Assembly (NCBI GenBank): GCA_958510875.1
Contig: CAUEHT010000002.1
Coordinates: forward strand, 1-64,000
DNA length: 64,000 bases
From: Endomychus coccineus
Taxonomy: Eukaryota > Arthropoda > Insecta > Coleoptera > Endomychidae
Reading direction: 5' to 3'
Part shown: in pieces, positions 37,349 to 49,369 of the stretch
How the letters are laid out: each line of letters begins with the position of its first letter
Numbering within the stretch: position 1 is the first letter of the stretch
The notes under the pieces: model-generated
Database searches by the model: none
Told to the model about the DNA's origin: nothing
What the model saw: the letters and a program-made list of their open reading frames with translations, nothing else
Made by a program: the position numbers and the translations under genes

Positions 37349-37543
37349 TACCGATGTATAACTATAATAAAGGACAGTAAAGAAAAGATGAGTTCATGAA
37401 CAAGGCTCATTTCCATACCCACCATAGGGGTAGAGCAGCCTCACGCGTTTTTGTTTCGCGGTATCCCCTGTAGACCTGATCCGCATCAACAATAAGTTTT
37501 AGGTATAACTTAAATCCACATTAAAATTTGAGAAATGACTATT

Positions 37544-37952
37544 CATAAATATGCAATTAAGTATTGATCCCCAGTTTGGTGGCTCATTTTCGGAATCTAT
37601 GAAGAGAAACAACAGTTAGTTATCTAGTAATGAAAGCAAACATGAATAAATATTCACATTATTCAACAGACGACTTGAATCATCTCTGCTCCCACTAACC
37701 AAATATTCAGTCATTGTCTGCGGATCTATGGAAAATTGACATCCATATATCCTTTTCAAATCTTCCATCTTCAATTAGAGACATAACAACAGCTATTAGA
37801 CATCAATAATGAAAAAACTATTTATTTCTAATGGGAACTTACTTCATTAAGTAATCTTGTTAATTCGGGACCGAGAATATTCAGACGCACCACAAATTTC
37901 TCCGAAGGGTGTGGCTGAGAGGGTGTCACTGGGGTAGGTAAATCTCATAGTT
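37544..37952 (-). pseudogene. Minigene exon set, array copy 3
   Basis: Exons A, B and C remain open with splice sites at the A/B and B/C borders. The upstream exon with the start codon is missing and the acceptor of A is changed. Coordinates are inferred by the 1,626-bp shift from copies 1 and 2. Confidence 0.55.
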
Positions 37953-39169
37953 TCTTGTATCCATATAAACATCCCCCCTGCATTTTCAAGTGATATTTTA
38001 TCATTCAATGTTAGTTTTTATAAAATAGTTTATGGATGTATGAAACTATCAAAACAATTTCTATATCTTCCTTTATCGGAAGAAAATTCACAAAGAAAAT
38101 CAAAAATATAGACTTCTTGAAAAATCATTCATTGTTATTATTATTATTATAAGAGGGAAAAAGATTCAATACAAAAATATTTATCCTCAAAATTTCATTT
38201 GTAAAATACATAAAACCTTATAAACAATCAATATAAGAAAAACATTTATTCTCAAAAATAACATATAATTTATAAGTTTTCCACACCCACCACAGGGGTA
38301 GAGCACCCTCTTACGTTTTTGTTTCGCGGTATCCCCTGTAGACCTAATCCGCATCAACAATAAGTTTTAGGTATAACTTAAATCCACATTAAAATTTGGA
38401 AAATGACTATTCATAAATATGCAATTAAATATTGATCCCCAGTATGAAGGAACATACTTCATTAAGTAATCTTGTTAATGCGGGACCGAGAATATTCAGA
38501 CGAACCACAAATTTCTCCAAAGGGCGTGGCTGAGAGTGTGTCACTGAGGTAGGTAAATCTCATAGTTTCTTGTATCCATATCAACAGAGAACATTTAGGA
38601 GATTCAGTATAATTTCCTTATAATCCACCGTTACATATCGTTCGAGAGTTTTTATAAATAAACCCCTCTATTTAACAATTTTTACGTAAGTAAGCATTTA
38701 GAGGATATATCCCCCCATGTATTTTCAAGTGATATTTTATCATTCAATGTTAGGTTTTTATAAAATAGTTTATAGATGTATGAAATCATCTAAACACTTT
38801 CTATATGTTAATGCGGGACCGAGAATTTCCGAGATCTAGTTCGTTTCCCAACCACCCATGAGGTAGAACTTATGGTACGTTGCTTTTTTTCTTTCAATAG
38901 AGTGGAAAGCGTCCCCAGGAAGCCTACAAACCACTAGCAATCGATAACAAAATGATTATGAAAACATGTTTTAACCTCCATTTTGACATTCAGATAAAGG
39001 AAAGTGAAGAAAAGATGAGTTAATGAACAAGGCTCATTTGCACACCCACCACAGGGGTAGAGCACCCTCTCGCGTTTCTGTTTCGCGGTATCCCCTGTAG
39101 ACCTAATCCGCATCAACAATAAGTTTTAGGTATAACTTAAATCCACATTAAAATTTGAAAAATGCCTAT

Positions 39170-39578
39170 TCATAAATATGCTTTTAAATATTGATCCCCA
39201 GTTTGGTGGCTCATTTTCGGAATCTATGAAGAGAAACAACAGTTAGTTATCTAGTAATGAAAGCAAACATGAATAAATATTCACATTATTCAACAGACGA
39301 CTTAAATCATCTCTGCTCCCACTAACCAAATATTCAGTCATTGTCTGCGGATCTATGGAAAATTGACATTCATATATCCTTTTCAGATCTTCCATCTTCA
39401 ATTAGAGACATAACAACAGCTATTAGACATCAATAATGGAAAAACTATTTATTTCTAATGGGAACTTACTTCATTAAGTAATCTTGTTAATTCGGGACCG
39501 AGAATATTGAGACGCACCACAAATTTCTCCGAAGGGTGTGGCTGAGAGGGTGTCACTGGGGTAGGTGAATCTCATAGT
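39170..39578 (-). pseudogene. Minigene exon set, array copy 2
   Basis: Open exons: A with DSPTPVTPSQPHPSEKFVVR, B with MEDLKRIYECQFSIDP, C ending in a stop. No start exon. Confidence 0.55.
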
Positions 39579-40795
39579 TTCTTGTATCCATATAAACATC
39601 CCCCCTGCATTTTCAAGTGATATTTTATCATTCAATGTTAGTTTTTATAAAATAGTTTATGGATGTATGAAACTATCAAAACAATTTCTATATCTTCCTT
39701 TATCGAAAGAATATTCACAGGGAAAATCAAAAATATAGACTTCTTGAAAAATCATTTATTGTTATTATCATTATTATAAGAGGGAAAAAGATTCAATACA
39801 AAAATATTTATCCTCAAAATTTCATTTGTAAAATACATAAAACCTTATAAACAATCAATATAAAAAAAACATTTATTCTCAAAAATAACATATAATTTAT
39901 AAGTTTTCCACACCCACCACAGGGGTAAGCACCCTCTTACGTTTTTGTTTCGCGGTATCCCCTGTAGACCTAATCCGCATCAACAATAAGTTTTAGGTAT
40001 AACTTAAATCCACATTAAAATTTGGAAAATGACTATTCATAAATATGCAATTAAATATTGATCCCCAGTATGAAGGAACATACTTCATTAAGTAATCTTG
40101 TTAATGCGGAACCGAGAATATTCAGACGAACCACAAATTTCTCCAAAGGGCATGGCTGAGAGTGTGTCACTGAGGTAGGTAAATCTCATAGTTTCTTGTA
40201 TCCATATCAACAGAGAACATTTAGGAGATTCAGTATAATTTCCTTATAATCCACCGTTACATATCGTTCGAGAGTTTTTATAAATAAACCCCTCTATTTA
40301 ACAATTTTTACGTAAGTAAGCATTTAGAGGATATATCCCCGCATGTATTTTCAAGTGATATTTTATCATTCAATGTTAGGTTTTTATAAAATAGTTTATA
40401 GATGTATGAAATCATCTAAACACTTTCTATATGTTAATGCGGGACCGAGAATTTCCGAGATCTAGTTCGTTTCCCAACCACCCAAGAGGTAGAACTTATG
40501 GTACGTTGCTTTTTTTCTTTCAATAGAGTGGAAAGCGTCCCCAGGAAGCCTACAAACCACTAGCAATCGATAACAAAATGATTATGAAAACATGTTTTAA
40601 CCTCCATTTTGACATTCAGATAAAGGAAAGTGAAGAAAAGATGAGTTAATGAACAAGGCTCATTTGCACACCCACCACAGGGGTAGAGCACCCTCTCGCG
40701 TTTTTGTTTCGCGGTATCCCCTGTGGACCTAATCCGCATCAACAATAAGTTTTAGGTATAACTTAAATCCACATTAAAATTTGAAAAATGACTAT

Positions 40796-41204
40796 TCATA
40801 AATATGATTTTAAATATTGATCCCCAGTTTGGTGGCTCATTTTCGGAATCTATGAAGAGAAACAACAGTTAGTTATCTAGTAATGAAAGCAAACATAAAT
40901 GAATACTCACATTATTCAACAGACGACTTAAATCATCTCTGCTCCCACTAACCAAATATTCAGTCATTGTCTGCGGATCTATGGGAAATTGACACCCATA
41001 TATCCTTTTTAGATCTTCCATCTTCAATTAGAGACAGAACAACAGCTATTAGACATCAATAATGAAAAAACTATTCATTTCTAATGGGAACTTACTTCAT
41101 TAAGTAATCTTGTTAATGCGGGACCGAGAATATTCAGACGCACCACAAATTTTTCCAAAAGGCGTGGCTGAGAGGGTGTCACTGGGGTAGGTAAATCTCG
41201 TAAC
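40796..41204 (-). pseudogene. Minigene exon set, innermost array copy
   Basis: Exon A 41,204-41,096, exon B 41,021-40,911 and exon C 40,849-40,796, with the same lengths (109, 111 and 54 nt), phases and GTAAGT/GTGAGT donors as the right-hand gene. The acceptor of A (ATTATAG/G) is kept. The ~1.3-kb segment that holds the start exon on the right is deleted here, so this copy is headless. Confidence 0.65.
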
Positions 41205-41230
41205 CTATAATGATATTAATTATAAAGATC

Positions 41231-42069
41231 TTTTATTTGAAATAAATAGAGAATTAGAATAAAATATGTATGTGATATATATGTAATTAACCAAAATTGA
41301 ACAGTTTCAATCAGCTATTAACCAGCTTAAAAACAGCTTTCAAACAGCTTCAGACAGCTATTAAACAGCTTCAAACAGGTATTGAACAGCTTCAAACAGG
41401 TAACAGGTATTGAACAGCATCAAACAGGTATTGAACAGCTTCAAACATCTATTGCATATTTGGGCATTTAGAAGATTCAGTATAATTTCCTTATAATCCA
41501 CCGGTACATATCGTTCGAGAGTTCTTATGACGAGTGATTTCAAGAGTAATAAAATTCAGATATATTAATATCATACCGCTGTTTTCATATAGGTTACGAG
41601 CAATCTCAAAAGGGGTCATTTAGAAGATTCAGTATAATTTCCTTATAATCCACCGGTACATATCGTTCGAGAGCTCTTATAAACGAGTGATTTGAAGACC
41701 AAAAAATTCAGATATATTACTTTCATCTTGCCGAACATTCAGGAGATTCAGTATAATTTCCTTATAATTCACCGGTACATATCGTTCGAGAGTTCTTATA
41801 AACGAGTGATTTCAAGAGTAAAAAAAAATTCAGATATATTAATATCATTCTGCTGTTAACAGATATTGCATACTTCATTCAATCTTGTGAATATACTGGG
41901 AACTTGTGTGTAATACCCTTATATTTCACCGGTAACTATAGTTCGAGAGTTCTTATAAGCGTGTGATTTCAAGAGCAATTGGAAGTAGGCATTTGGGGAA
42001 GATCTCTTCTCCATTTTCAAGCGATAAAGAGTTATCTCATTTACTAATTTCCAATTCTACCGCAGATCA
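41231..42069. repeat. Inner part of left inverted arm
   Basis: Short ~20-30-bp repeats around AACAGCTTCAAACAGGTATTG (41,300-41,450), then three or four ~110-bp repeats with CACCGGTACATATCGTTCGA. All are inverted-repeated at 60,330-60,960. No gene. Confidence 0.7.
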
Positions 42070-42086
42070 TAATGCCCATTTTCCCT

Positions 42087-42123
42087 GAGCCGCGATATGC
42101 TTCGCCAGGCATATCGCGGCTCT
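42087..42123. other. Perfect hairpin in left arm
   Basis: 14-bp arms GAGCCGCGATATGC with an 8-nt loop, lying where the right-hand PolB copy encodes its first ~15 codons. The mirror arm seems to have been copied from the opposite strand (template switch). Confidence 0.6.
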
Positions 42124-42700
42124 ATTCAGTCTTCTAACATCACACTATGATGGAGCAGTGGCTGCCGAGGGATTGCGGAAATGCTCTTTAGGGATAAGGA
42201 GAATTCATAAAGCCTTAAAATCGGAGAAAACTATTGGGGAGAAGCAGCAGCTGCTATCAGCATTGGGAGCTCTGAAGACGCTGCAGGTCCAGATAAAATC
42301 TAAGCAGAAGAGGGGTTCTGGTGTGGATTCAAGAAAAGAAACAGCGCGGGATCGAGTTCATTGGACTGATTCCATATCTGCATTCAACAGCCCCATCCGT
42401 ACTGGGATCCTTTCAAACTTGAAACATAAGGATCCCAAAGCATTTCTAGTAGACTGTGAAGCTCTTTTCAAGAGAAGAATTCAGAATGCCCTCAAAAATG
42501 ACGAGGTGGTTGAAGTTAATGCCGTATTCTGTGAAGAATTCCAACTCGTCAAAGCGGCGCAGATAACAACTGAATTCGAATACTTCACCACATCCAATTC
42601 TCCAATCTTCCGGGACACCTGCTTGGATAGTTGGTTTGATGAAAAGATAGTGAAGACCATATTAACCCAATTGGAAGAGTTCAATGAAAGAGACAGCGGG
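42124..42700 (+). pseudogene. PolB 5' fragment, inverted copy
   Basis: Open for ~190 codons from about 42,158 and matching the first ~200 residues of the PolB gene at 60,318-59,700 (VAAEGLRKCSLG, ALGALKTLQVQIK, GILSNLKHKD, LDSWFDEKIVK). No in-frame ATG at the expected place because the hairpin replaces the start. Ends abruptly where the 0.9-kb tRNA-like repeat begins (~42,697). It shows that the inverted arms of this element include the PolB start. Confidence 0.75.
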
Positions 42701-43600
42701 AGTAGATGTGCTAGGCCGGTTGGGGAGCAAAATCGACCTTTTTCGCATGTTAATCTCCATAAGGAAATCTAAGGTTCATTTTAGCGGAAACGGTTCCCTT
42801 CAAGGTCATCCACAATCGCGCATGCGCAGTCATAGAAGTATATGGTTCACCAATCGATGGTTTATGGTTTGGTAATCTATGGTGCACCCGACTATGCTCT
42901 ATGGTTCAACAATCGATGGACAGGTAAGCTATGGTTTGGTGATCTATGATTCCCCCAACTAAGGTCTGGCAAATCTATGTTTTTTCCAATCTGCAGTCTG
43001 TGAACTAGTCATCTGTGTACTCTCATTCTACTGAAATGAATATTTTTTTTTATCCTACACCGGATTCGAACCCGAGAAATTAATTCCAAAGTTAGGTGGC
43101 TTAACCGCTCAGCTATGGAGGAATTGAATTAATCAATTCAAATGTAGTATATAACCTGAGTCACTTCTACTGAAATGAATTTTGTTCTACACCAGATTCG
43201 AACCCCTGAAATAAATTCCAAAGTCAACGCCTTAACCGCTGCTCAGCTATGGAGGACTTGAGAATGAGTGATTTTAATGTAGTATATATAATCTGAGTCA
43301 ACTCTACTGAAAAATGAATTTTGTCCTGCACCAGATTCGAACTCGGGGAATAAATTCCAAAATCGGCTCCTTAACCGCTGAGCTATGGAGGACATGATAA
43401 AAATCGTCTTTAATGTAGTAGATATAGCTCCGGTGCACCCTAGGTTTGTCACGTGGGTCTAGCCTAATGTCACCTGTTTCATCTTGATTATAGGTGAAGG
43501 TGAGCCTAACCTCATTCATAATAATTTTAAGTCGAAAGAATGTGATTTTTGTGTCACACAATTAGTTTGAAAGTTGAAAATAGTAATTCTGAACACGTGC
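42697..43600. repeat. 0.9-kb repeat with three tRNA-like modules, copy 2
   Basis: Direct repeat of 34,967-35,860. Modules on the minus strand are at 43,053-43,122, 43,185-43,256 (with a GCT duplication) and 43,324-43,392. Confidence 0.75.
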
Positions 43601-44266
43601 TTCAATATCCAGACACATGCTTCAACATTCAAGACACGTGTTCAGACACATGCTTCAACATTCAGACACGTGTCCAAACTATGATGGTCGGATGAGAAAT
43701 AAAACGTTAATAATGATGATTACATGAATATCTTCATTGACGATCTACACTATTTCTCTTTGCAGGCAGAAGGGTGAGATTTTTCACAAACTTCATAAGT
43801 TAAAGCGTTTATATATATACTAGTTATTCCCATGGGAAACATACAGACAGACAGTCATGCAAAAGTTATAATGATAGACACATTTCATTTTCGCAGTCTT
43901 TTTAAATATTTATTCAATCAAACATATATAAGCAAGAAGTTTTTTATGGTGATCTAGTTCGTTCCCCAACCACCCAAGAGGTAGAACTTATGGCACGTTG
44001 CTTTTTTTCTAATGAAGTGGAAAGCGTCCCCAGGAGGCCTCCGAACCACTAGCAATCTATAACAAAATAATTATGTAAACATGTTTTAACTCAACTTGAA
44101 CTGAACTAAGCTTAACTAAATGTTGAATATTAAAATATCCAAACTAATCGATACTAATAAAAGGGATACATAAATCCCTATGATATGATATTAGATTCTA
44201 TTAAATAAATGTGAAATGAATATATTGTAACTATATCTAAATGTAAATATATTTAACCAACAATCA
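43601..44266. other. PolB downstream region
   Basis: Starts with a few degenerate CACGTG-containing iterons (43,600-43,680) like those at 53,240-53,833. A ~150-bp block (43,950-44,095) also occurs in the 1,626-bp array and, in short form, inside the capsid element's TIR (46,610-46,655). No ORF. Confidence 0.5.
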
Positions 44267-44610
44267 CTAATCTGTCTCCATTTGTATTAGAGATTGCATA
44301 ATGTCCCACGGAAATGTTGCAAAAGTTCCAGGTATCAAGTACCGCTTATCTTCGTTGGGAGATAAAGCAATCTTCTCCTGACTTATAGAAAACACTTTAT
44401 GTTTTTCAGCTTTGATCAAATGTTGAGTAACTGATACTTCTTTCCACTTCTCGAGACACTCTACATAGTCATCAAAATCGATCCTGTTTTTCACAACGGA
44501 AAATTTCACTCCCTTAGCTTTTTTGTCACACCATAGTTTCGCATTATTTCCACAATTTCGGATTCTTCATATTCAGCTTTTTTCAGATCTTGAAGCTTCC
44601 TACTAACATC
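44267..44610 (-). pseudogene. PolB 3' end, separated by element insertion
   Basis: Minus-strand C-terminal PolB sequence: VSRKLQDLKKAEYEES from the insertion point, then (after a one-base shift in an A run near 44,525) FSVVKNRIDFDDYVECLEK and KIALSPNEDKRYLIPGT to the stop. The KIALSP..DKRY block is the usual end of Polinton-type PolB. Its missing front lies 12.25 kb away at 56,875-60,318, and reading resumes across the 6-bp target duplication in frame. Confidence 0.8.
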
Positions 44611-44616
44611 ATCCTC

Positions 44617-47301
44617 AGTAGGCATTGGGTCACTTGGGGCGGCCAGACAGAGAGCCTTATCAGATGTAGGCAACCAGTGATACACTCGTGCATGCGCGGT
44701 ATGCCCAGACAGGTATCGGTAAGTACTGACCCTGTATTACCGGCCTGGGTAGACGGTTAGGGTGTGGTCTCGCCTCTAACCTCTAGGTGTTACCGGGTAG
44801 ACGGCTAGGGCTTGATCGTTCAAGGTGGACAGCCAGGAATATGTGAGGTTAGGGAGAACTTCAATGTAAAGCAGCATCAAAATATTTTTCTACACACGGG
44901 GATCGAACCCGAGAAATGAAATCCAAAGCCAGCTCCTTAACCGCTCAGCTAAGGAGGAATTGAGAACAAGCGATTTTAATGTTGTAGATATAACCGCAGG
45001 GTATCCGGTCTGAGTGATAAGTGCGAGTATATTGCAGTCTATATGATGCAGGTAATTGTTTTACATGACGTTAGTCATGCAGGTATGTCACGAAGCGAGG
45101 TATGGAATGTGAGACTTCATAGCGCTAGCCCATAGGGTTTTGAAATAGTGTTGTTTGTACATGTCGTCAGTCACGTGATTTTTGAAAGAGACCAGGCATT
45201 CATCGGAGGTATCATGGGAAGGCTGCTGTTCCTTGAATGCATAGATGGAATGTTATATATAGTATAGAAATGATATCTTCTGCATCTCTCTCAAACGCGA
45301 TGTTTATAAGGAAATTACTTTCAAAAACGTTTATTCAAGCTGTCTGTACCTTACTTGATTGCTATATTACAAAATGCGATTTCAATCATCTTAAACATAT
45401 ATGGAAATTATTTTTAGTATACAAAATGGAGTTGGGAGACTTCAATGGGGTATGGAATGTGAGGTTATACAGATTGTTTATGTATGACGTTAGTCATGTG
45501 AATTTGAATGAAGCTGGCGCGATCTCCAACGAGACAGGTGTGTATGTGAGGTTATACAGAGTGTGCAGGTATAATGATGTCTATCACGCAGGTCTTCAGC
45601 GAGGTATCTAGCTTGCAGGAGCCTTCAATGAAATGTGGGGTTGTTTGTACATGCCGTTAGTCGCAGGGTTTTGTCTGAGTTATAATGATATCGTACGACG
45701 CGCATTGTCTGCCCCCACAAGTCTTCAATAAGGGGTCATAACATCTAACATGCGATAGTTTACAAAAAAATGCTGCTTCTCATAATAGCGATATTATGAA
45801 GCGTTTGCAGAAATAACTATTAAATCATCTAAGGACTTTTTGCTTGATTAGTACTAGCGAGTACAATATTCGTTATAATATTATAAGTAGGTATCATTAG
45901 CTTACTTGTGCGATAAGGTTGTGCTAAATCATGTCCAACAGCAATGTATTCAACTTGGAATTATCGTAATGATGCGCGCGATCCTTCAATGTTAAAGTAG
46001 TTTCATAAGTTATCCGAAAGTAATATGAATATATAAAATGTTTTTCCAAAATTAGTTCCGAAGTAAACATAATTCGCTATAATATTCATTCATGTATGTT
46101 TCATAAATTATCCGATATAAATCAAATAAGTTTATGCTAAATTTGTGTCAGGTTGAACAATATTCACTATCATATTTTGCGGTAGAGCTACAGCTGGTTC
46201 GAGAGATAAGAAAGATACGCCGATCACCTTCAAACGCGATGAGAATACTTTATTTTAAATCACACATGTAGTATGTATATATTCGAATCATATTGATTGT
46301 AAATCGCATAATATGACCCGAATTCTAGCTGCTGCTGGGTGTAGCCCAATACCTATACAGAATCTAGACGAAGCGGTGTTACGCATCACGATGATTATTC
46401 GAACCGTCTGTACAGCTCGATTGCTATATAACAAAATACATTTTTTAATCATCTTAAACCTATAGATGTGCTAATATAATTTTCTCAGTATACAAAAATT
46501 TACTAATAAGACATTTTTCATCGACACACATTTCTTCATAGGATAGTTAGCTTTTTATAAAATTCAATCAATTTCAATGGGAAACATATATGCGAGGGAG
46601 TTTTATAGAGATCGAACTCATTTCCCCAACCACCCAAGAGGTAGAACTATGATGAGGAATAGATGTGGATAATGATAATAATCATATGAATATCTTCATA
46701 AGCGCTAATCTATATGACATTCAAACACATGCTTCATAAAAGTCTGAATATTGAGTAGAGCTATAGTATCTTCTTCATAAGCGATCATTATCAACATTCA
46801 GACACTTGTTTAGCACGTAATTCAACAGCCTGTCATCATCGTTCACGAACTATGATGGGCTGATGAGGAATAAAATACCAATAATAATTATATAAATATC
46901 TCCATTAGCAATCTGTACATTTTCCTTCACGAGCACAACTTTTACAAACTCCATACGTTCGCGTACAAGATTATAATGATAAACACATTTTTGTTCATGG
47001 GTTTACATAATCATATGAATATCTTCATAAGCGCTAATCTAAATGACATTCAAACACATGCTTCATAAAAGTCTGAACATTGAGTAGAGCTATAGTATCT
47101 TCATAAGCGATCATTATCAACATTCAGACACTTGTTTAGCACGTGATTCAACAAGCTGGCATCATCGTTCACGAACTATGATGGTTCGATGAGGACTCAA
47201 ACATTGAACAGATGAATCTTTGAGGTAAAATATCTGCTGTAGAAATTACCCCACTTTTATTACCTTTTATTTGAGAATATCGATATTTCCCATGTAACGG
47301 C
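44617..47301 (+). repeat. Left terminal inverted repeat of capsid element
   Basis: Pairs with 54,247-56,868 end to end; the inner limit is at TGTAACGG. Holds a tRNA-like module (44,888-44,958, minus), an ORF shared with the other arm, and a ~190-bp direct repeat (46,681-46,870; 47,010-47,195). The left arm has ~60 bp near 46,320-46,380 that the right arm lacks. Confidence 0.85.
45237..45611 (+). CDS. Hypothetical ORF in left TIR
   Basis: 125 codons, nearly identical to part of 55,754-56,248 on the other arm. It contains internal near-repeats (VRLYRLFMYDV / VRLYRVCRY), so it may be repeat sequence rather than a gene. No family recognised. Confidence 0.25.
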   Translation: MHRWNVIYSIEMISSASLSNAMFIRKLLSKTFIQAVCTLLDCYITKCDFNHLKHIWKLFLVYKMELGDFNGVWNVRLYRLFMYDVSHVNLNEAGAISNETGVYVRLYRVCRYNDVYHAGLQRGI

Positions 47302-47914
47302 TTATTGCCTAAAGCTATTTTGTATGCAACATTGTTATCATTTGCGAGCCTACGAGGGCCTGTGTGTTGGTCGGGGCTAAATGAATATGTTTGACTATTA
47401 TTACCTGTAGATTTATTTGAGATTCTTCAAGTTTGAGATTGATAACACACATGAAGAAAGAAGCTTCAACGATTTGATATCAATGAATATTCGTTATTCT
47501 GAATGTGACAACTTTATCGGCTTCAACACTCGAGATAAGAGAGAATATTCACCGCAAACTGTCTTATAACCACTAGGTACTACATATTATAATAATTGAA
47601 AAGATAACATAATAATCTGAATCACTTTTTGAGGAACATTATATGCAAACAGGTAATAGAACAAAAGTATATTTATATTTATTAATTAGATAGTAACATA
47701 AATTTTTTGTTTCTAACTCTGAAGCGATATTTATAATTTAGTTTACAATCTTGTTGGGTTGATCCAAGGGACTGTACTTTACCAAACGGCTTGTTCATTA
47801 TTGTGATGTCTTGCGGGAAAGTGAGAGAAATAAAATACCAAAAATAATAATAATAACATTTATTTAGAAAAATACAATTAGAATTAAAATAATAACATTA
47901 TGATTCATGGTTCT
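47302..47914. other. Spacer between left TIR and major capsid gene
   Basis: AT-rich; probably 3' untranslated region of the capsid gene. No ORF supported. Confidence 0.5.
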
Positions 47915-49117
47915 TCACACTAAACTCCGAACTGATCCTGTAATTGGAGAATACTCCATTATACGATCGTTAATGATGATGCAATAAGCCCTGGTGTTTT
48001 TGGGGAAATTCAGGAAACTTTTCATCTCTAGTTTGACGTCAACTGTTGATGACTTTATAGCATCGTTTTGTTTTGAACAGTCAATCACAAAAATTGCTCT
48101 ATTCTTGAATGCTATATAATCTAACATGGGTTCGCTTATTATTTTATTTGAAAATGATTTCTGGAAATCATAGTACATCTGGTATGCTTCCACGTATTGC
48201 TGGTCGATGAATTTCAATTTCATTGCTTCATATGGATAACACTCTGAATTCAAGTATAATTTTACATTTAGCAAGTTTATATTATCGAAATATGCACTGT
48301 GCTTAACAGGATTATTTTTTCGATCAGTTTGGAGAGCTAGAATCACATATCTAGGACGTTCCAAATTCATTGATGTTTTAACAGCCCAAATGTCACGAGT
48401 GCTCTCCTTCATCAACGGATTTTCATGCAGATCCCAGCTGCGAAATGGAATCAAAATAGGCTTCTCAGCACTCAAATTCTCCAACATTTGAAATTTAACC
48501 TGATCACTTGGAAACCCATGTCGCACTTTTAATGCTATCGTCTTCACATTTATTTTAGCCGTTTTCGTGCCTGTGCTAGTAGTATAGCAATCGTTATCGG
48601 TTCGAGACCTTATCAAGCGCAGCTTATGTTTTCCACTCAAGACTTTGTTATAGTCAATGAATAGACCTAGTAGAAAATTCAACGGTATCCATAAATTGAT
48701 TTCATTATTGTAGACTGAACTCAATGCATCCTTAAATGACCATCCAGAAATAGCTAGAGGTATAGATTCATGTTTGGCATATGTTAGATAAGCTCTGATG
48801 GTGCTGACAATACCAGGATCACGTACTTTGTCTATCTCTTTTCCATTCAATTCATAACTAATATATTCGAAGAGAAACGCTCCGAAATTATTCGTTAGTT
48901 TACATTCACCATCACCACTTGCTTCTTGCTGAAATTCTGCCTCGATGAATAAAGCAGACGATGTCAAATCTACCAACACATCTTGTTGATTGATTAATAT
49001 CTCAATTTCATCGCTGATGCCAAAAGATGTTGTGTGTGGATAGTAGGTATGAGTTTCTTCCCTGATGATGTCTTCAATGAAGTTTGGCTCGTTGAATATT
49101 TGAAGTTTTTCCGACAT
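47915..49117 (-). CDS. Major capsid protein (Polinton type, F54H12.2-like)
   Basis: About 400 aa from ATG 49,117, uninterrupted. Family landmarks: SVYNNEINLWIPLN (~134-147), RSWDLHENPL (~226), WAVKTSMNLERPRYVILALQ (~244), YLNSECYPY (~288), FVIDCSKQND (~343) and the C-terminal INDRIMEYSPITGSVR. These match the capsid proteins of insect and nematode Mavericks, often annotated F54H12.2-like (recognised from memory), which are expected to have the double jelly-roll fold. It overlaps the small ORF upstream. No frameshift, unlike its neighbours. Confidence 0.8.
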   Translation of the reverse strand: MSEKLQIFNEPNFIEDIIREETHTYYPHTTSFGISDEIEILINQQDVLVDLTSSALFIEAEFQQEASGDGECKLTNNFGAFLFEYISYELNGKEIDKVRDPGIVSTIRAYLTYAKHESIPLAISGWSFKDALSSVYNNEINLWIPLNFLLGLFIDYNKVLSGKHKLRLIRSRTDNDCYTTSTGTKTAKINVKTIALKVRHGFPSDQVKFQMLENLSAEKPILIPFRSWDLHENPLMKESTRDIWAVKTSMNLERPRYVILALQTDRKNNPVKHSAYFDNINLLNVKLYLNSECYPYEAMKLKFIDQQYVEAYQMYYDFQKSFSNKIISEPMLDYIAFKNRAIFVIDCSKQNDAIKSSTVDVKLEMKSFLNFPKNTRAYCIIINDRIMEYSPITGSVRSLV

Positions 49118-49289
49118 TGTAACCAAGGGACTTCAAAAAATTTATATTTTCCAATGATAGTGATGCAGAAGCAACCTTCTCCTTCTTCAATGACAGTGAT
49201 GCAGAAGCAAGCTTCTCCCTCGAGCTCGTTGTAGATAATGACTGATGACCACTATGGAGATGTCTTTTATTGCTAAAATCCAAACCCAT
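49074..49289 (-). CDS. Small ORF before the capsid gene
   Basis: 71 codons from ATG 49,289, overlapping the capsid start by 44 nt in another frame. An internal duplication (EKLASASLSL / EKVASASLSL) is followed by NINFLKSLGYNVG, which recalls the short C-terminal FLKSLG.. motif of small virion proteins in related elements. Function unknown. Confidence 0.45.
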   Translation of the reverse strand: MGLDFSNKRHLHSGHQSLSTTSSREKLASASLSLKKEKVASASLSLENINFLKSLGYNVGKTSNIQRAKLH

Positions 49290-49369
49290 GTTCTCAAGCG
49301 ATGGCTACTGCAACCTTCTCAGTTGAATTCCTTTCATATAATGAGTGGTGGTGAGTATTGGATTATTAT

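Larger units (their letters stand above)
36420..41230 (-). repeat. Tandem array, 1,626-bp unit, carrying minigene exons
   Basis: Landmarks recur at exactly 1,626-bp spacing (for example ~37,563, 39,189 and 40,815). Each unit contains exon-like blocks A, B and C of the spliced gene at 62,048-62,766 (minus strand here), a second partial A, a GGATACCGCG block (D) followed by (TAA)n, and a ~150-bp piece also found beside the PolB 3' end (43,950-44,095). The array is the inverted counterpart of 62.3-64.0 kb. Confidence 0.8.

Noticed and set aside
38934..40745. Two identical 61-codon ORFs (MLMRIRSTGD...) as separate genes
   Set aside because: They are the D block read in one frame within the tandem repeat, with no start or splice support of their own.
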